Shown: piece after piece, positions 32,397 to 40,442 of the stretch
How positions within the stretch are numbered: position 1 is the stretch's first letter
How the letters are laid out: each line of letters opens with the position of its first letter
IMG/VR virus record: IMGVR_UViG_3300046010_007017
Location: 1-59,380 of that record
Reading direction: 5' to 3' (one strand)
DNA length: 59,380 nt
Source: a virus
Program-made: the position numbers and the translations under genes
The notes under the pieces: model-generated
The model's input: only the letters and a program-made list of their open reading frames with translations
What the model was told of the DNA's origin: nothing
Database searches by the model: none

Positions 32397-33138
32397 AAAA
32401 AAAGTTAATATTAATTGGTATAACTACGCCCTCCTGTACGTAGCCATCCTTGTCGATTGTAATTTCGGTATCAATGTCAGGTGATATTTCGTTATAGTAT
32501 TTTTTAAATGCTCTAGAATCTGGAGCAAGTAATAGATTATCTACAAAATCACGAATTGATGCTTGATCTGCTTTACCATTAATGGAAGTAATCATGTGTT
32601 TTAAACGAGTGGTACCTTCAAATGAACCGTTTGGATCTATTTTTTGTAAACCTTTAAGTTCAGAATCAATTGCCTTTTCGTCTTTACCAGTTAGTAACTT
32701 AAACGTAATAACATTTCCTGATTTTGGTAATGAAAATTTAAATTCATTTTTACCTTTTTCGAATAATGTTTCGTTTAATTCTTTTTCTTTTAGTGTAGTT
32801 AAATCTACAGTATAATTTTCATCTTTACCTGTTGATTCGTTTCTAAACTTAATGTCATAATCCTTACCATACCCTAAAATACGAGCAGCGAATAATATTG
32901 CATTTTTATCGCCTGTAATTAAATCATCAATATCAATTGGTGATACAATTAGTGATTTTAATAACTTGTCAACTGCTGTACCTTGCTTAATAAAGTTGAT
33001 GTTAGTCAAAATGTCTTCATCTTTAGCGCTCATATAGCGCATTTCGATTTCGCCTGAAGATAACGGTGATGTTTCGGAATAAACAAGACCTTTAGATGGT
33101 AGTGTGACTGTTTCTGTTGGAATTTTTAAATCTGTCAT
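32383..33138 (-). CDS. tail assembly chaperone / T4 gp26-gp51-like protein
   Basis: The 251-residue protein resembles the T4 baseplate protein family that includes gp26 and gp51: VTLPSKGLVYSETSPL near the N-terminus, MRYMSAKDEDILTN, and LITGDKNAILFAARILGYGK. It ends NFFWPDA right after a seven-T run. Lying directly upstream of the tape measure gene, it occupies the place of the tail assembly chaperone gene in other tailed phages. A longer frameshifted form is predicted (see 32130-32396). A late-type motif lies 23 bases upstream. Confidence 0.75.
   Translation of the reverse strand: MTDLKIPTETVTLPSKGLVYSETSPLSSGEIEMRYMSAKDEDILTNINFIKQGTAVDKLLKSLIVSPIDIDDLITGDKNAILFAARILGYGKDYDIKFRNESTGKDENYTVDLTTLKEKELNETLFEKGKNEFKFSLPKSGNVITFKLLTGKDEKAIDSELKGLQKIDPNGSFEGTTRLKHMITSINGKADQASIRDFVDNLLLAPDSRAFKKYYNEISPDIDTEITIDKDGYVQEGVVIPININFFWPDA
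32397..32403 (-). promoter_or_regulatory. candidate programmed frameshift (slippery) site
   Basis: The mRNA reads AAC UUU UUU UGG, with seven U at these positions. A +1 slip of the Phe tRNA from UUU to UUU, or a -2 slip, moves translation into the extension frame; a -1 slip meets UGA two codons later. The zero frame ends four codons after the run. No downstream pseudoknot was established by eye. Confidence 0.62.
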
Positions 33139-33160
33139 AAACTAATTTTATTTGTGTATA

Positions 33161-33170
33161 TATAAATATA
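33161..33170 (-). promoter_or_regulatory. late-type promoter motif (TATATTTATA)
   Basis: The TATTTATA core is on the coding strand 23 bases before the tail assembly chaperone ATG and just after the terminator at 33191-33217. Confidence 0.58.
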
Positions 33171-33190
33171 ATAAAATAAAGTTTTTGCAT

Positions 33191-33217
33191 AAAAAAACCC
33201 GGTATTTCTACCGGGTT
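33191..33217 (-). terminator. rho-independent terminator
   Basis: On the minus strand AACCCGGTA pairs with TACCGGGTT across a GAAA tetraloop, followed by a T tract. It is the strongest terminator in the window and ends the tube-containing transcript, about 50 bases after the gene at 33271-33657. Confidence 0.9.
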
Positions 33218-33270
33218 CTATACTCCAACGAGTGACACACCACATATCACTCATATCACCTTGTTATTTT

Positions 33271-33657
33271 TTAAAAAGCCCCTGTATTTACCATTAATAA
33301 TGCTAATTCAGTTGAATCGCCTTTCATTGCTTTTTCAGCAGCGGCTTTAACTTTAGCAGGGTCAATTTTTTTATCTTTAATTGCTTTTTCAACAGCAACT
33401 GCATCAGCTGTTACGCCTTCTACTTCTTCTAATGTAGTTTCTTTTAAAGATTTGTAAGCTTCAGCTAATTTTTTGTATTTTGCTTTAGCTGCTTTTTCAC
33501 CAGCAGCATATCCAGCACCATATACATCTTCTTCGCCTTTGTCTTTAGCATCTACGTCTTTAGAGCCTTTATCTACACGTTGAAATTCACTATATTTTTC
33601 GTCTAGTACTTCAGCGATACACTCTTGTACTAATGAATGTAATTCTTGTTTTTTCAT
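33271..33657 (-). CDS. small Lys/Ala/Glu-rich protein after the tube gene
   Basis: The 128-residue protein starts MKKQELHSLVQECIAEVLDE. A charged linker (DKGSKDVDAKDKGEEDVY) is followed by helical Ala/Lys-rich segments (AGYAAGEKAAKAKYKKLAEA) and an end ALLMVNTGAF. The N-terminal helix resembles leader helices seen in marine phage structural proteins. It lies 6 bases after the tail tube gene and before a strong terminator. No family is recognised; a tail or scaffold accessory is plausible. Confidence 0.58.
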   Translation of the reverse strand: MKKQELHSLVQECIAEVLDEKYSEFQRVDKGSKDVDAKDKGEEDVYGAGYAAGEKAAKAKYKKLAEAYKSLKETTLEEVEGVTADAVAVEKAIKDKKIDPAKVKAAAEKAMKGDSTELALLMVNTGAF

Positions 33658-33663
33658 ATACTA

Positions 33664-34155
33664 TTAGTAGTTTAAGATACAATAATCCATTCCGATAGTT
33701 ACAGTTAAGTTAACTGCTTCTGTGTAAGTTGACCAATCGTAATCGTCAAAGTTACCTGTCTTAATGAAGGCACCTTTAATGATCCACTCTGATACAACAT
33801 CACCTACTGGTCCTAGACCATTGAATGTTAAGTCTTTCTTATAGAAATCAGAGTAACCAGCTCTACCAGTTACTGATTCGTATCCTAAACGAGCCCATTC
33901 CATTACTGCTTGAGCGCCTGAAGGAGCGATTGGATCGAATAGTGTAAGAGTCATATCACCCCAAATTCTCTTTCCACTACGGATTTTTCTATAAGTGTTA
34001 ATGTGATCAAGTATAATTTCACCGTCGTCGAAGGTTACTGCACTTACACCTTTAATTATATATGCTGGAATACCGTCTACATATAGTATGAATCTATTTG
34101 GGGTTTTAGGTTCATACTGAGTAAACATGATTTCATTTGCGTCTAATACTGCCAT
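33664..34155 (-). CDS. tail tube protein (T4 gp19-like)
   Basis: The 163-residue protein follows the sheath gene and has tube-like features: NRFILYVDGIPAYIIKGVSA, SGKRIWGDMTLTLFDPIAP and EWIIKGAFIKTGNFDDYDWS, ending VNLTVTIGMDYCILNY. Size and position match T4 gp19, which forms the inner tail tube. A late-type promoter motif lies 23 bases upstream, so the tube can be made independently of the sheath. Confidence 0.85.
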   Translation of the reverse strand: MAVLDANEIMFTQYEPKTPNRFILYVDGIPAYIIKGVSAVTFDDGEIILDHINTYRKIRSGKRIWGDMTLTLFDPIAPSGAQAVMEWARLGYESVTGRAGYSDFYKKDLTFNGLGPVGDVVSEWIIKGAFIKTGNFDDYDWSTYTEAVNLTVTIGMDYCILNY

Positions 34156-34177
34156 TTTATGTTGTGTTTTATTCTAT

Positions 34178-34187
34178 TATAAATATT
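34178..34187 (-). promoter_or_regulatory. late-type promoter motif (AATATTTATA)
   Basis: The full consensus is on the coding strand in the 34-base gap between the sheath and tube genes, 23 bases before the tube ATG. Confidence 0.62.
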
Positions 34188-34189
34188 TC

Positions 34190-35959
34190 TTAAGCTGGGA
34201 ATTCAACTCCTGTTGGTAATACTGTGAAATCTAAGATTACAAATTCAGCTGTTTTAGTTGGTTGAATATAGATTTGACCAATTAATTGATTTCTATCTAC
34301 AACATCTGGAGTGTTGATTGATTCATCCATTACAACTTTATAAGCGTATAAACCTTGTTTTTGTACAACATTATCTAAGTAAGGGTTAACTTGGTTCAAG
34401 AATTTGTTTCTTGTAACTGCTGTATTTTGTTCAAATACTAAGCCACGTCCTACAGAACCGATATAATTCTTAAGAGCAATTAATAAACGTCTAACATTTA
34501 CTCTATCTAAAGCGCTAGCTTTTTGTTGTAACGTCTTTTGACCAAATACTACAACACCTTGTCCAGGGAATGTAGCTAATGGGTTAACGTTATCTGTGTA
34601 TAATGTATTTCTATCGTTTAATGATAATTTTCTTTCTACTTTAATTACATTAGGAATAGTACCTCTAGTTAAACCTGCAGGAGCAAACCATGGAGCACTT
34701 ACTTCGTCTGTGAAAGCAAATACACCACCCATTACTACTGAAGCTGGAACCCATACTAATTTACCCATTGCTGAACTAAACACTTGACACCATGGCCAAT
34801 AAGTAGCACCGTAGCTTGAATTAGAAGCATTAGCTGCTGTTGCAGCACTTGTAATTGTACCACCGTAAGGAACAGTATCAACTACTGCTAATGAATCTGC
34901 TCTACTTTGTGCTAAAGCAATTGGATCAGCACCGTTCGCACCAATGTTAATTGATGAGTTACCACCTGCTAAAAATAAACCTGGAGTTAATAATAAGTTG
35001 AATGCATATTCATCTGTATTGTTAAGTAAGTTTAATGCTGGAGCGTAGTTAGCTGTTGTAAAACCTTGAGCATTTGAAACACCACTAATGATAGCTTCAA
35101 ACATGAAACGAGATAAACTTGTATCAACTACACCACCATTAAATGCACCACCTACTGATCCACTTCCTGGATTTGGTAAACTTGCACTGTATTGAGATGC
35201 TAGGTAAACACCATTGTTATTAAATGTATTGTGTTGTGCTTGAGCTACACTAGCTACTCTTACGTATCTTGAAGCGTTAGCAAAATCACCTGTATAGTTA
35301 ATGTATCCTTGACCATCTGTTGCTGAGTAAGTGTAAACTGGTTTTGTGTTACCAAGTACACGAGCAATATAGTTAGGTTCGTTAACGTCCATAGACAAGT
35401 TAGTCCATGTTTCTAAAATATTCTTTTGAGCGTTGTTATCGTTACCGCTTCTTACTAACAATGTAAATGTACCTTGACTGTAATTAACGTTGCTAACTTC
35501 CCAACGAACGTTGTCAGCGCTACCACTTGGTAAAGCACCAGAAACTTCAGTACCACCTTGGTTGTTCATTTGAGAACCCCAAGCTAATGTTTCTAACACA
35601 AAGCTTGTTGCTAATGAACCACTTGAAGCTACACTTGATGATGCGAAACTAGATAATGCCGTACTACCAGTACCAGCATTTGTAATTCTAGTTACCAATA
35701 AAGTACCACCACCATTTTCAAAGTAGTTTCTTGCTGCTATTGATGTGAAATACTCATTGTTACCACCGTTTCCGTTGTTGAATGTAAGACCGAATTTTGC
35801 GATGTAGTCACTATATGAAGTAACAACTGTAGGTACATAAGGTACGCCATTTACAGTTGGACCGACGATAGCTGCACCAACGGTGATTGGTCCTAAAGCT
35901 ACTGCGCTTTGGTCACTTTCGTTGGTATATACACCAGGAGAGATAATTGCTTCTGCCAT
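34190..35959 (-). CDS. tail sheath protein
   Basis: The 589-residue contractile sheath protein has the conserved start MAEAIISPGVYTNESDQSAV, SYSDYIAKFG and ARNYFENGGGTLLVTRIT. The C-terminal sheath core is also present (FGQKTLQQKASALDRVNVRR, LLIALKNYIGSVGRGLVFEQ, IGQIYIQPTKTAEFVILDF). Its presence shows that this is a myovirus. Length is close to T4 gp18 (about 660 residues). A late-type motif lies 43 bases upstream. Confidence 0.94.
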   Translation of the reverse strand: MAEAIISPGVYTNESDQSAVALGPITVGAAIVGPTVNGVPYVPTVVTSYSDYIAKFGLTFNNGNGGNNEYFTSIAARNYFENGGGTLLVTRITNAGTGSTALSSFASSSVASSGSLATSFVLETLAWGSQMNNQGGTEVSGALPSGSADNVRWEVSNVNYSQGTFTLLVRSGNDNNAQKNILETWTNLSMDVNEPNYIARVLGNTKPVYTYSATDGQGYINYTGDFANASRYVRVASVAQAQHNTFNNNGVYLASQYSASLPNPGSGSVGGAFNGGVVDTSLSRFMFEAIISGVSNAQGFTTANYAPALNLLNNTDEYAFNLLLTPGLFLAGGNSSINIGANGADPIALAQSRADSLAVVDTVPYGGTITSAATAANASNSSYGATYWPWCQVFSSAMGKLVWVPASVVMGGVFAFTDEVSAPWFAPAGLTRGTIPNVIKVERKLSLNDRNTLYTDNVNPLATFPGQGVVVFGQKTLQQKASALDRVNVRRLLIALKNYIGSVGRGLVFEQNTAVTRNKFLNQVNPYLDNVVQKQGLYAYKVVMDESINTPDVVDRNQLIGQIYIQPTKTAEFVILDFTVLPTGVEFPA

Positions 35960-36001
35960 GTTATATTCTTTTATTTAAATTTTGATTGGGTTTGTTCTAA
36001 G

Positions 36002-36011
36002 TATAAATATT
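36002..36011 (-). promoter_or_regulatory. late-type promoter motif (AATATTTATA)
   Basis: The full consensus is on the coding strand 43 bases before the sheath ATG, directly after a terminator-like hairpin. Confidence 0.6.
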
Positions 36012-36013
36012 CT

Positions 36014-36041
36014 AAAAGCCCTACAAAACTAAACTAGGGTT
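36014..36041 (-). terminator. weak rho-independent terminator
   Basis: On the minus strand AACCCTA pairs with TAGGGCT (one wobble) across a loop of about 11 bases, followed by TTTAG. It overlaps the stop codon of the gene at 36040-36324 and precedes the sheath promoter. Confidence 0.5.
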
Positions 36042-36324
36042 ACTTAAGTTCACCAGTCTCTAAATCCACTTGCTTCTCCCCGTATTTATCACCTAATTTG
36101 CGACTTATTTCTTGCTGTTGTGCCATCATTGTTTTTATATGCACTAAAGTATTAAGTTTTTCGCCTTTTAATTCGTCTAATTGTGCTTCAGCAGCGTGAA
36201 TGCTGTAGTCTAATGATCCTAAATCGACTAATGCTTTTTGGTACGCTATTTGAATTTCTTTAAATTCTTGTAATTCTTCAGGCGTTAATTTATTTTCAGA
36301 CATGTTTTTAGTTTTTTTTATCAT
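36040..36324 (-). CDS. small coiled-coil protein
   Basis: The 94-residue protein has an N-terminus MIKKTKN and then MSENKLTPEELQEF; the second Met (start at 36303) is an equally good or better start. The body is one long helix pair (EIQIAYQKALVDLGSLDYSI, HIKTMMAQQQEISRKLGDKY). Similar small coiled-coil proteins are common in marine T4-like phages. It sits upstream of the sheath gene, separated by a terminator. Function unknown. Confidence 0.6.
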   Translation of the reverse strand: MIKKTKNMSENKLTPEELQEFKEIQIAYQKALVDLGSLDYSIHAAEAQLDELKGEKLNTLVHIKTMMAQQQEISRKLGDKYGEKQVDLETGELK

Positions 36325-36330
36325 AACGTT

Positions 36331-36564
36331 TTATTTTTCCCACTTATTTTCAGGACATGAGCCCTTATCTTCAGCAAATATTTTTTTGTCTAATGGGCAT
36401 CCACATAAACCACAATAATAAAAATCAATTAATGTTGTGTTTTGCTTACGGTGTTCACATCCATTACATACAGAAGCTCTGTATTCAGCTATAACCTGTT
36501 GTTCAGGAGATGGATTAGCAGCTGCAATCCATGCACCTGCTATCTCCTTAAATTTCTTAAACAT
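36331..36564 (-). CDS. small zinc-ribbon protein
   Basis: The 77-residue protein has two paired cysteine knuckles, CNGCEHR and YYCGLCGCPLDKK, plus a later CPENKWEK. This suggests a single zinc ribbon of the rubredoxin-like type common in T4-like marine phages. The ATG overlaps the upstream stop by one base. Function is unknown. Confidence 0.65.
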   Translation of the reverse strand: MFKKFKEIAGAWIAAANPSPEQQVIAEYRASVCNGCEHRKQNTTLIDFYYCGLCGCPLDKKIFAEDKGSCPENKWEK

Positions 36565-37031
36565 TATTCAGCAACGATTAATTTATTAAATACTGGATAG
36601 TCTTCTTTTGTTGTCATTTTATCAAAACTAGACAACTTGAAAGGTTTATATTCTATTTCTTTCTTTTGTAATAAAATATCATCAAGTTCTTTTTGAAACT
36701 CAATAAATTTAGGATTCAATTTAAATAATTTCTTTTCAGTTCCGTCTTCAGCGGTTTCAACACCTGCTTCAACTGATACAGAAATACTTGTGTTACCAGT
36801 TTCATCTGTTTCACCGTACTTCAAAATTAATTCATCACGTAATTTGTTTACGATAGCTTCTTCTGTAGTAGCAGTTTCACCTGTTTTGTGAATCCAATAC
36901 TTTACAGAATGCGAAATTTCTTGTTTTAATAAACCTTCAGTTAACACCTCACCAGTTTGTTGGTTTTGTGTTCCGTAAATTTCTGCTTTTAATCTTACGA
37001 TTTCTTCTAATGTTAATTCGATTTTTTCCAT
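36564..37031 (-). CDS. hypothetical helical protein
   Basis: The 155-residue protein begins MEKIELTLEEIVRLKAEIYG and has charged helices with an acidic middle (SVEAGVETAEDGTEKKLFKL), ending MTTKEDYPVFNKLIVAE. The segment EFQKELDDILLQKKEIEYKP resembles assembly proteins of T4-like phages. It starts 27 bases after a late-type motif and is followed without a gap by the zinc-ribbon gene. Function unknown. Confidence 0.6.
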   Translation of the reverse strand: MEKIELTLEEIVRLKAEIYGTQNQQTGEVLTEGLLKQEISHSVKYWIHKTGETATTEEAIVNKLRDELILKYGETDETGNTSISVSVEAGVETAEDGTEKKLFKLNPKFIEFQKELDDILLQKKEIEYKPFKLSSFDKMTTKEDYPVFNKLIVAE

Positions 37032-37057
37032 AAACTTTTTAATTGTTTGTTATTGTA

Positions 37058-37067
37058 TATAAATATA
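37058..37067 (-). promoter_or_regulatory. late-type promoter motif (TATATTTATA)
   Basis: The TATTTATA core is on the coding strand in the 42-base gap after the tail terminator gene, 27 bases before the ATG at 37031. Confidence 0.55.
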
Positions 37068-37073
37068 TAAATT

Positions 37074-37949
37074 TTATAATTCCCCTGCCCTTATATTATG
37101 AATATTTGCAACTGTTTCTCCAGTAATTGATACAGTTGATTTAGAGAAGAATTGACGTTTACCATTAGTAGCCTTGTCACGATTCATTGTGTCAGGAACA
37201 ATATAGCCATATAATGTAATACTCATACTTGTTTTAGCTACACGTTGTTCATCTATAGTATATTCAGATGTTGAATCAAAATTTGTAATATATGTTCTGA
37301 ATTGGAAGCGATCTTTATTTCCCCAATATGAGTCAGAAGAAAATTCTATTGCTTCAATTATTTTATTGTTTTCACTTATAAGGTTTGTGAATACAACACA
37401 ATCATAAGTGATATTAATATAATCAGGAACCGGTGTTAAATAAAATTTTTCAGATGGAATCCAATTATTTAATATGTTAAAAGGAGTATATTGATTTTGT
37501 TGGTTATATCTTGCTTTAGATACAGCAAAATTATTTACATTGTTTCCGTCTAATTTGTTTGCTAAATCTCTATTTTTTTCAAACCCTGTTCTTTTTATAA
37601 TAATGATAGGATACATTATTCTACCATTTTTATCTCTATAATATCCATCTTTTTGAACAGACACCCATCTTTCTTGAGCAGCATAGCTTACAGGAACAGG
37701 TACTTTAGTACCGTTTTGTATTACAGAAGGTTGTATTACATTATTAAAATAATAAAATACAGCATCATCTATATCTTGTAATCCAATAGAAAATGGTTTA
37801 ATATTGTCTTCTACATTAGCCGATATCTGATTTGCACGAGTTATTTTTTCCTCAGGCAAAAAAGGTTGTGTCTCAGGAATGTACGGTGTAATTTGTTCCT
37901 GTACTCTTTGTGCGGGTGTTCCTGGTAATATAGGTAATTGTATTGGCAT
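37074..37949 (-). CDS. tail terminator / sheath stabiliser, gp15-like
   Basis: The 291-residue protein contains YPIIIIKRTGFEKNRDL, INITYDCVVFTNLISENNKI and SSDSYWGNKDRFQFRTYITN, a pattern like T4 gp15 (272 residues), which closes the tail and joins it to the head. It overlaps the gp14-like neck gene by one base and precedes tail sheath genes, the expected order. The identification rests on size, order and a few motifs. Confidence 0.62.
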   Translation of the reverse strand: MPIQLPILPGTPAQRVQEQITPYIPETQPFLPEEKITRANQISANVEDNIKPFSIGLQDIDDAVFYYFNNVIQPSVIQNGTKVPVPVSYAAQERWVSVQKDGYYRDKNGRIMYPIIIIKRTGFEKNRDLANKLDGNNVNNFAVSKARYNQQNQYTPFNILNNWIPSEKFYLTPVPDYINITYDCVVFTNLISENNKIIEAIEFSSDSYWGNKDRFQFRTYITNFDSTSEYTIDEQRVAKTSMSITLYGYIVPDTMNRDKATNGKRQFFSKSTVSITGETVANIHNIRAGEL

Positions 37950-38446
37950 TATTTAGTTTGTATTAATCCTAATGATTCTGGTGACACATAATGGGTAAAG
38001 CATATGATAGAAAAACTAGCTCCAAAATTATCTAGATATTCTCCACCATAATTGTATTGTGGAACTTTACCTACAATATCTTGGTTTTCATTTACTAAAT
38101 TTACTTCATAATAATCGTTGTTCCATAATATAATATCTCCTATTTGAGGAACCACATTTTGTGCTATTAAATCTGTTCTTAAAAATCTAAAACCAAAATT
38201 ACGTGTAATATTAGGACCAGCATCTGTATATTGTCCTTCATAATCTCCTCTATCAATTAAACATTGTATTAAAACAGGAGGATAATACATTTTAGTACCA
38301 TTATCAGCCTCACCATACACATTTGCAGATGTTTCGTCTAATGATATTTGGTAATATCCTATATTTTGCTCAATAATATTGTGAATTAACTCAGTATTAA
38401 TTACATGGAAAAAGCTAATGTCGCGAGAAGAACCGTAAAGAGCCAT
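37949..38446 (-). CDS. neck protein, gp14-like
   Basis: The 165-residue protein begins MALYGSSRDISFFHVINTEL and contains IGDIILWNNDYYEVNLVNEN, a strand pair seen in T4 gp14-type neck and connector proteins (a short 'GD.I.w....yEv' element). It lies between the gp13-like neck gene and the gp15-like terminator gene. T4 gp14 is longer (about 256 residues), so homology is tentative and rests mainly on gene order. Confidence 0.55.
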   Translation of the reverse strand: MALYGSSRDISFFHVINTELIHNIIEQNIGYYQISLDETSANVYGEADNGTKMYYPPVLIQCLIDRGDYEGQYTDAGPNITRNFGFRFLRTDLIAQNVVPQIGDIILWNNDYYEVNLVNENQDIVGKVPQYNYGGEYLDNFGASFSIICFTHYVSPESLGLIQTK

Positions 38447-38448
38447 AA

Positions 38449-38781
38449 TTAGTAATTTCTAATTTTTAGTAATGTTTGTGTTCTAACATGAAACTTAACT
38501 AAACCCGGAATTTTTAATGCTTCGTGTTTAATCATTTTTATAGTTTTAATAGCATCTCCTTCTGCAATAAATTTAATTTCAAGTAATGAGTATTTGTAAT
38601 CGCCTACTTTAGATGTTTCTAACTTTTCATTTTCAATTACTTTAACAACAATAACATCTCTAATGCCACGGATTTGATTATATATTTCGGTAAAATTATA
38701 GTCGTCTCTCATTTTGATAACTACTTGAGTAAAATAAGTTTCAAATGTAGCTTCGCTTAATATGGTTTGTAATGATATCAT
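38449..38781 (-). CDS. hypothetical protein in neck gene block
   Basis: The 110-residue protein MISLQTILSEATFETYFTQV continues with strand-helix-strand elements (IYNQIRGIRDVIVVKVIENE, YSLLEIKFIAEGDAIKTIKM), a ferredoxin-like pattern often found in small phage connector or assembly proteins. It lies 2 bases from both neighbours. No family is recognised; a neck assembly factor is plausible. Confidence 0.55.
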   Translation of the reverse strand: MISLQTILSEATFETYFTQVVIKMRDDYNFTEIYNQIRGIRDVIVVKVIENEKLETSKVGDYKYSLLEIKFIAEGDAIKTIKMIKHEALKIPGLVKFHVRTQTLLKIRNY

Positions 38782-38782
38782 G

Positions 38783-39955
38783 TTAAAAAATATAAAATCC
38801 CATTGGAACGTTAGATAATGTTTTATTTAAATTTTCAGCGTTCGCTGCTTGTTTTTCAAGTTGAATTTGTCTTCCTGTTTGTTCAAGTGTATCTCTTAAA
38901 GACACAATTAATGCTTCTTTTGTTTGTCTAGCGTCAGTTAATAAATCTTGTTGATTTAAAGTCACTTCAGCCCCTGGAATAGGTACTGTAGAGTATTTAC
39001 CACGTACATATCCTAAAATTTCTCTACATAATGCTAATGTATATTGGAATATCCACATTCTACCTACTGAATTAATGTAGTTGTAGTTTGGATTATTATA
39101 TGGAACATTTGATGTGTTTGTAATTAAATTCTGTTGTGGAACACCATCAGCATTTCTACCTCCCATTACACTATCTCTTTCAGATCCTTTAACATATTCA
39201 AACCATAAAGGATATTGAATTAAAGGAATAGGGAATATACTTATAATATTATTGTGAATTTCGAATGAGAATGCTGCTTTTCTTATCTGATCATTTAATT
39301 CGATTGCTTGAATTCTTTGTAAGTCAAAGAATAGAGGCATTAGTAAGAAAGTAATTGCAGGTGAATAAGCTCCAAATCCAAAACTATTAAGTAAACCTTC
39401 GTAGCTATATCCTATACCAACATATGGATCAAAATATCGCATTGCGGCAGGAGGTGCTTCAAAAAATACTCTTTTAATTTCAATATAATCGCCTGGAGCT
39501 ATAGATCCTGATTGTTCAGCCCATCTATTCAAATCGTATGATTGAGTTCCCGGATACATCATGACTGAACCGCTATACCACGTGGTATTTCCGCCGACTC
39601 CGGCTTCTTCACCATAGTTATCGGCTATTCTAACAACGCCGCCAAGTGACGGGGTCATTAGCACATTATTATATGGACCTGATCCTGTTAAGTTACCTTC
39701 CATAGAAAGCATATTCTCTCTAATTTGGAATTGATATACTTCATTACCGTAAACAGTTACTGCTTCTTCAAAAGCAGTGTATATTTGTGAGGGTTGTAAT
39801 TCGACAACTTCAATAGGCCATCCTAAACGTCTTGTAACGAACGTTACAACAGCGTCGGCATCTACTTGGAAGTCATATTGGTAGTCGTAAAATCCAAATG
39901 CGGTATCGCCAGGAAAAAACGATGAACTACCAGCATATACAGGAACATTAGCCAT
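38783..39955 (-). CDS. neck/head completion protein, gp13-like
   Basis: The 390-residue protein has FVTRRLGWPIEVVELQPSQI followed by YTAFEEAVTVYGNEVYQF, typical of the N-terminus of T4-like neck proteins. It also has a body with IEIKRVFFEAPPAAMRYFDP and NSVGRMWIFQYTLALCREIL, and a C-terminus with DLLTDARQTKEALIVSLRDT. It is longer than T4 gp13 (about 309 residues). It is the first gene of the head-tail joining block in transcription order and has a late-type motif 15 bases upstream. Confidence 0.66.
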   Translation of the reverse strand: MANVPVYAGSSSFFPGDTAFGFYDYQYDFQVDADAVVTFVTRRLGWPIEVVELQPSQIYTAFEEAVTVYGNEVYQFQIRENMLSMEGNLTGSGPYNNVLMTPSLGGVVRIADNYGEEAGVGGNTTWYSGSVMMYPGTQSYDLNRWAEQSGSIAPGDYIEIKRVFFEAPPAAMRYFDPYVGIGYSYEGLLNSFGFGAYSPAITFLLMPLFFDLQRIQAIELNDQIRKAAFSFEIHNNIISIFPIPLIQYPLWFEYVKGSERDSVMGGRNADGVPQQNLITNTSNVPYNNPNYNYINSVGRMWIFQYTLALCREILGYVRGKYSTVPIPGAEVTLNQQDLLTDARQTKEALIVSLRDTLEQTGRQIQLEKQAANAENLNKTLSNVPMGFYIF

Positions 39956-39969
39956 TTATGATATTTTCG

Positions 39970-39979
39970 TATAAATATT
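39970..39979 (-). promoter_or_regulatory. late-type promoter motif (AATATTTATA)
   Basis: The full consensus is on the coding strand 15 bases before the neck protein ATG, at the boundary between the modification island and the structural block. Confidence 0.6.
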
Positions 39980-39993
39980 AAAATAGCTGTGAA

Positions 39994-40209
39994 TTACTTA
40001 CTATCTTTCAGACCATATTTTATCCATTTGTACCACATACGTTCATGGATGTAATATTGAACAGGCTTCCATATAAGTTCAGCTATACCAAATGCCGCTC
40101 CGGCCTTTATAGATCCGGTAACTATCAACATAGTTGTAAATCCAATAAGTGTACTAATTAATCTATAGCTAATTGTTTTAGCTATGTGTCGTTTTTTCTC
40201 TACTATCAT
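39994..40209 (-). CDS. DUF2061 small membrane protein
   Basis: The 71-residue protein MIVEKKRHIAKTISYRLIST continues IGFTTMLIVTGSIKAGAAFG and IAELIWKPVQYYIHERMWYK, matching the DUF2061 pattern (basic N-terminus, TM, 'E...K...Y..HER.W'). As I recall, DUF2061 proteins often neighbour or are fused to APS kinase in bacterial sulfate-activation operons, and an APS kinase gene lies about 600 bases upstream here. Function is unknown. It is the last gene of the modification island. Confidence 0.8.
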   Translation of the reverse strand: MIVEKKRHIAKTISYRLISTLIGFTTMLIVTGSIKAGAAFGIAELIWKPVQYYIHERMWYKWIKYGLKDSK

Positions 40210-40442
40210 TATTTTATTATTACAACGTCACCTTTCCAAATAACTTCATTAGCTTGGCAGCTAAAGTGATGCTTATCTACTGTTTGATTTCTACTTGGAT
40301 CAAATACTAAATCTCTTGTCGTATGTAGAGGAATTTCTGCTATAACATTAGAGCAAATATGCTCTATTCCATCAATCAAAATTCTCCAATATGAATGGTT
40401 ATCTTCACACTTTGTGTTATATCTAACTTTAACGTCTATCAT
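40209..40442 (-). CDS. small hypothetical protein in modification island
   Basis: The 77-residue protein MIDVKVRYNTKCEDNHSYWR continues ILIDGIEHICSNVIAEIPLH and contains VDKHHFSCQANEVIWKGDVV. Three Cys and several His residues may bind a metal. It overlaps its neighbours at both ends (1 and 4 bases), so it is translated together with the nucleotidyltransferase and DUF2061 genes. No family is recognised. Confidence 0.58.
   Translation of the reverse strand: MIDVKVRYNTKCEDNHSYWRILIDGIEHICSNVIAEIPLHTTRDLVFDPSRNQTVDKHHFSCQANEVIWKGDVVIIK

Noticed and set aside
32120-32408. Two plus-strand frames rich in Phe/Tyr/Ile across this gap
   Set aside because: The minus-strand frame from 32396 to 32130 carries a conserved-looking domain and fits a chaperone extension; the plus-strand frames are low-complexity shadows.
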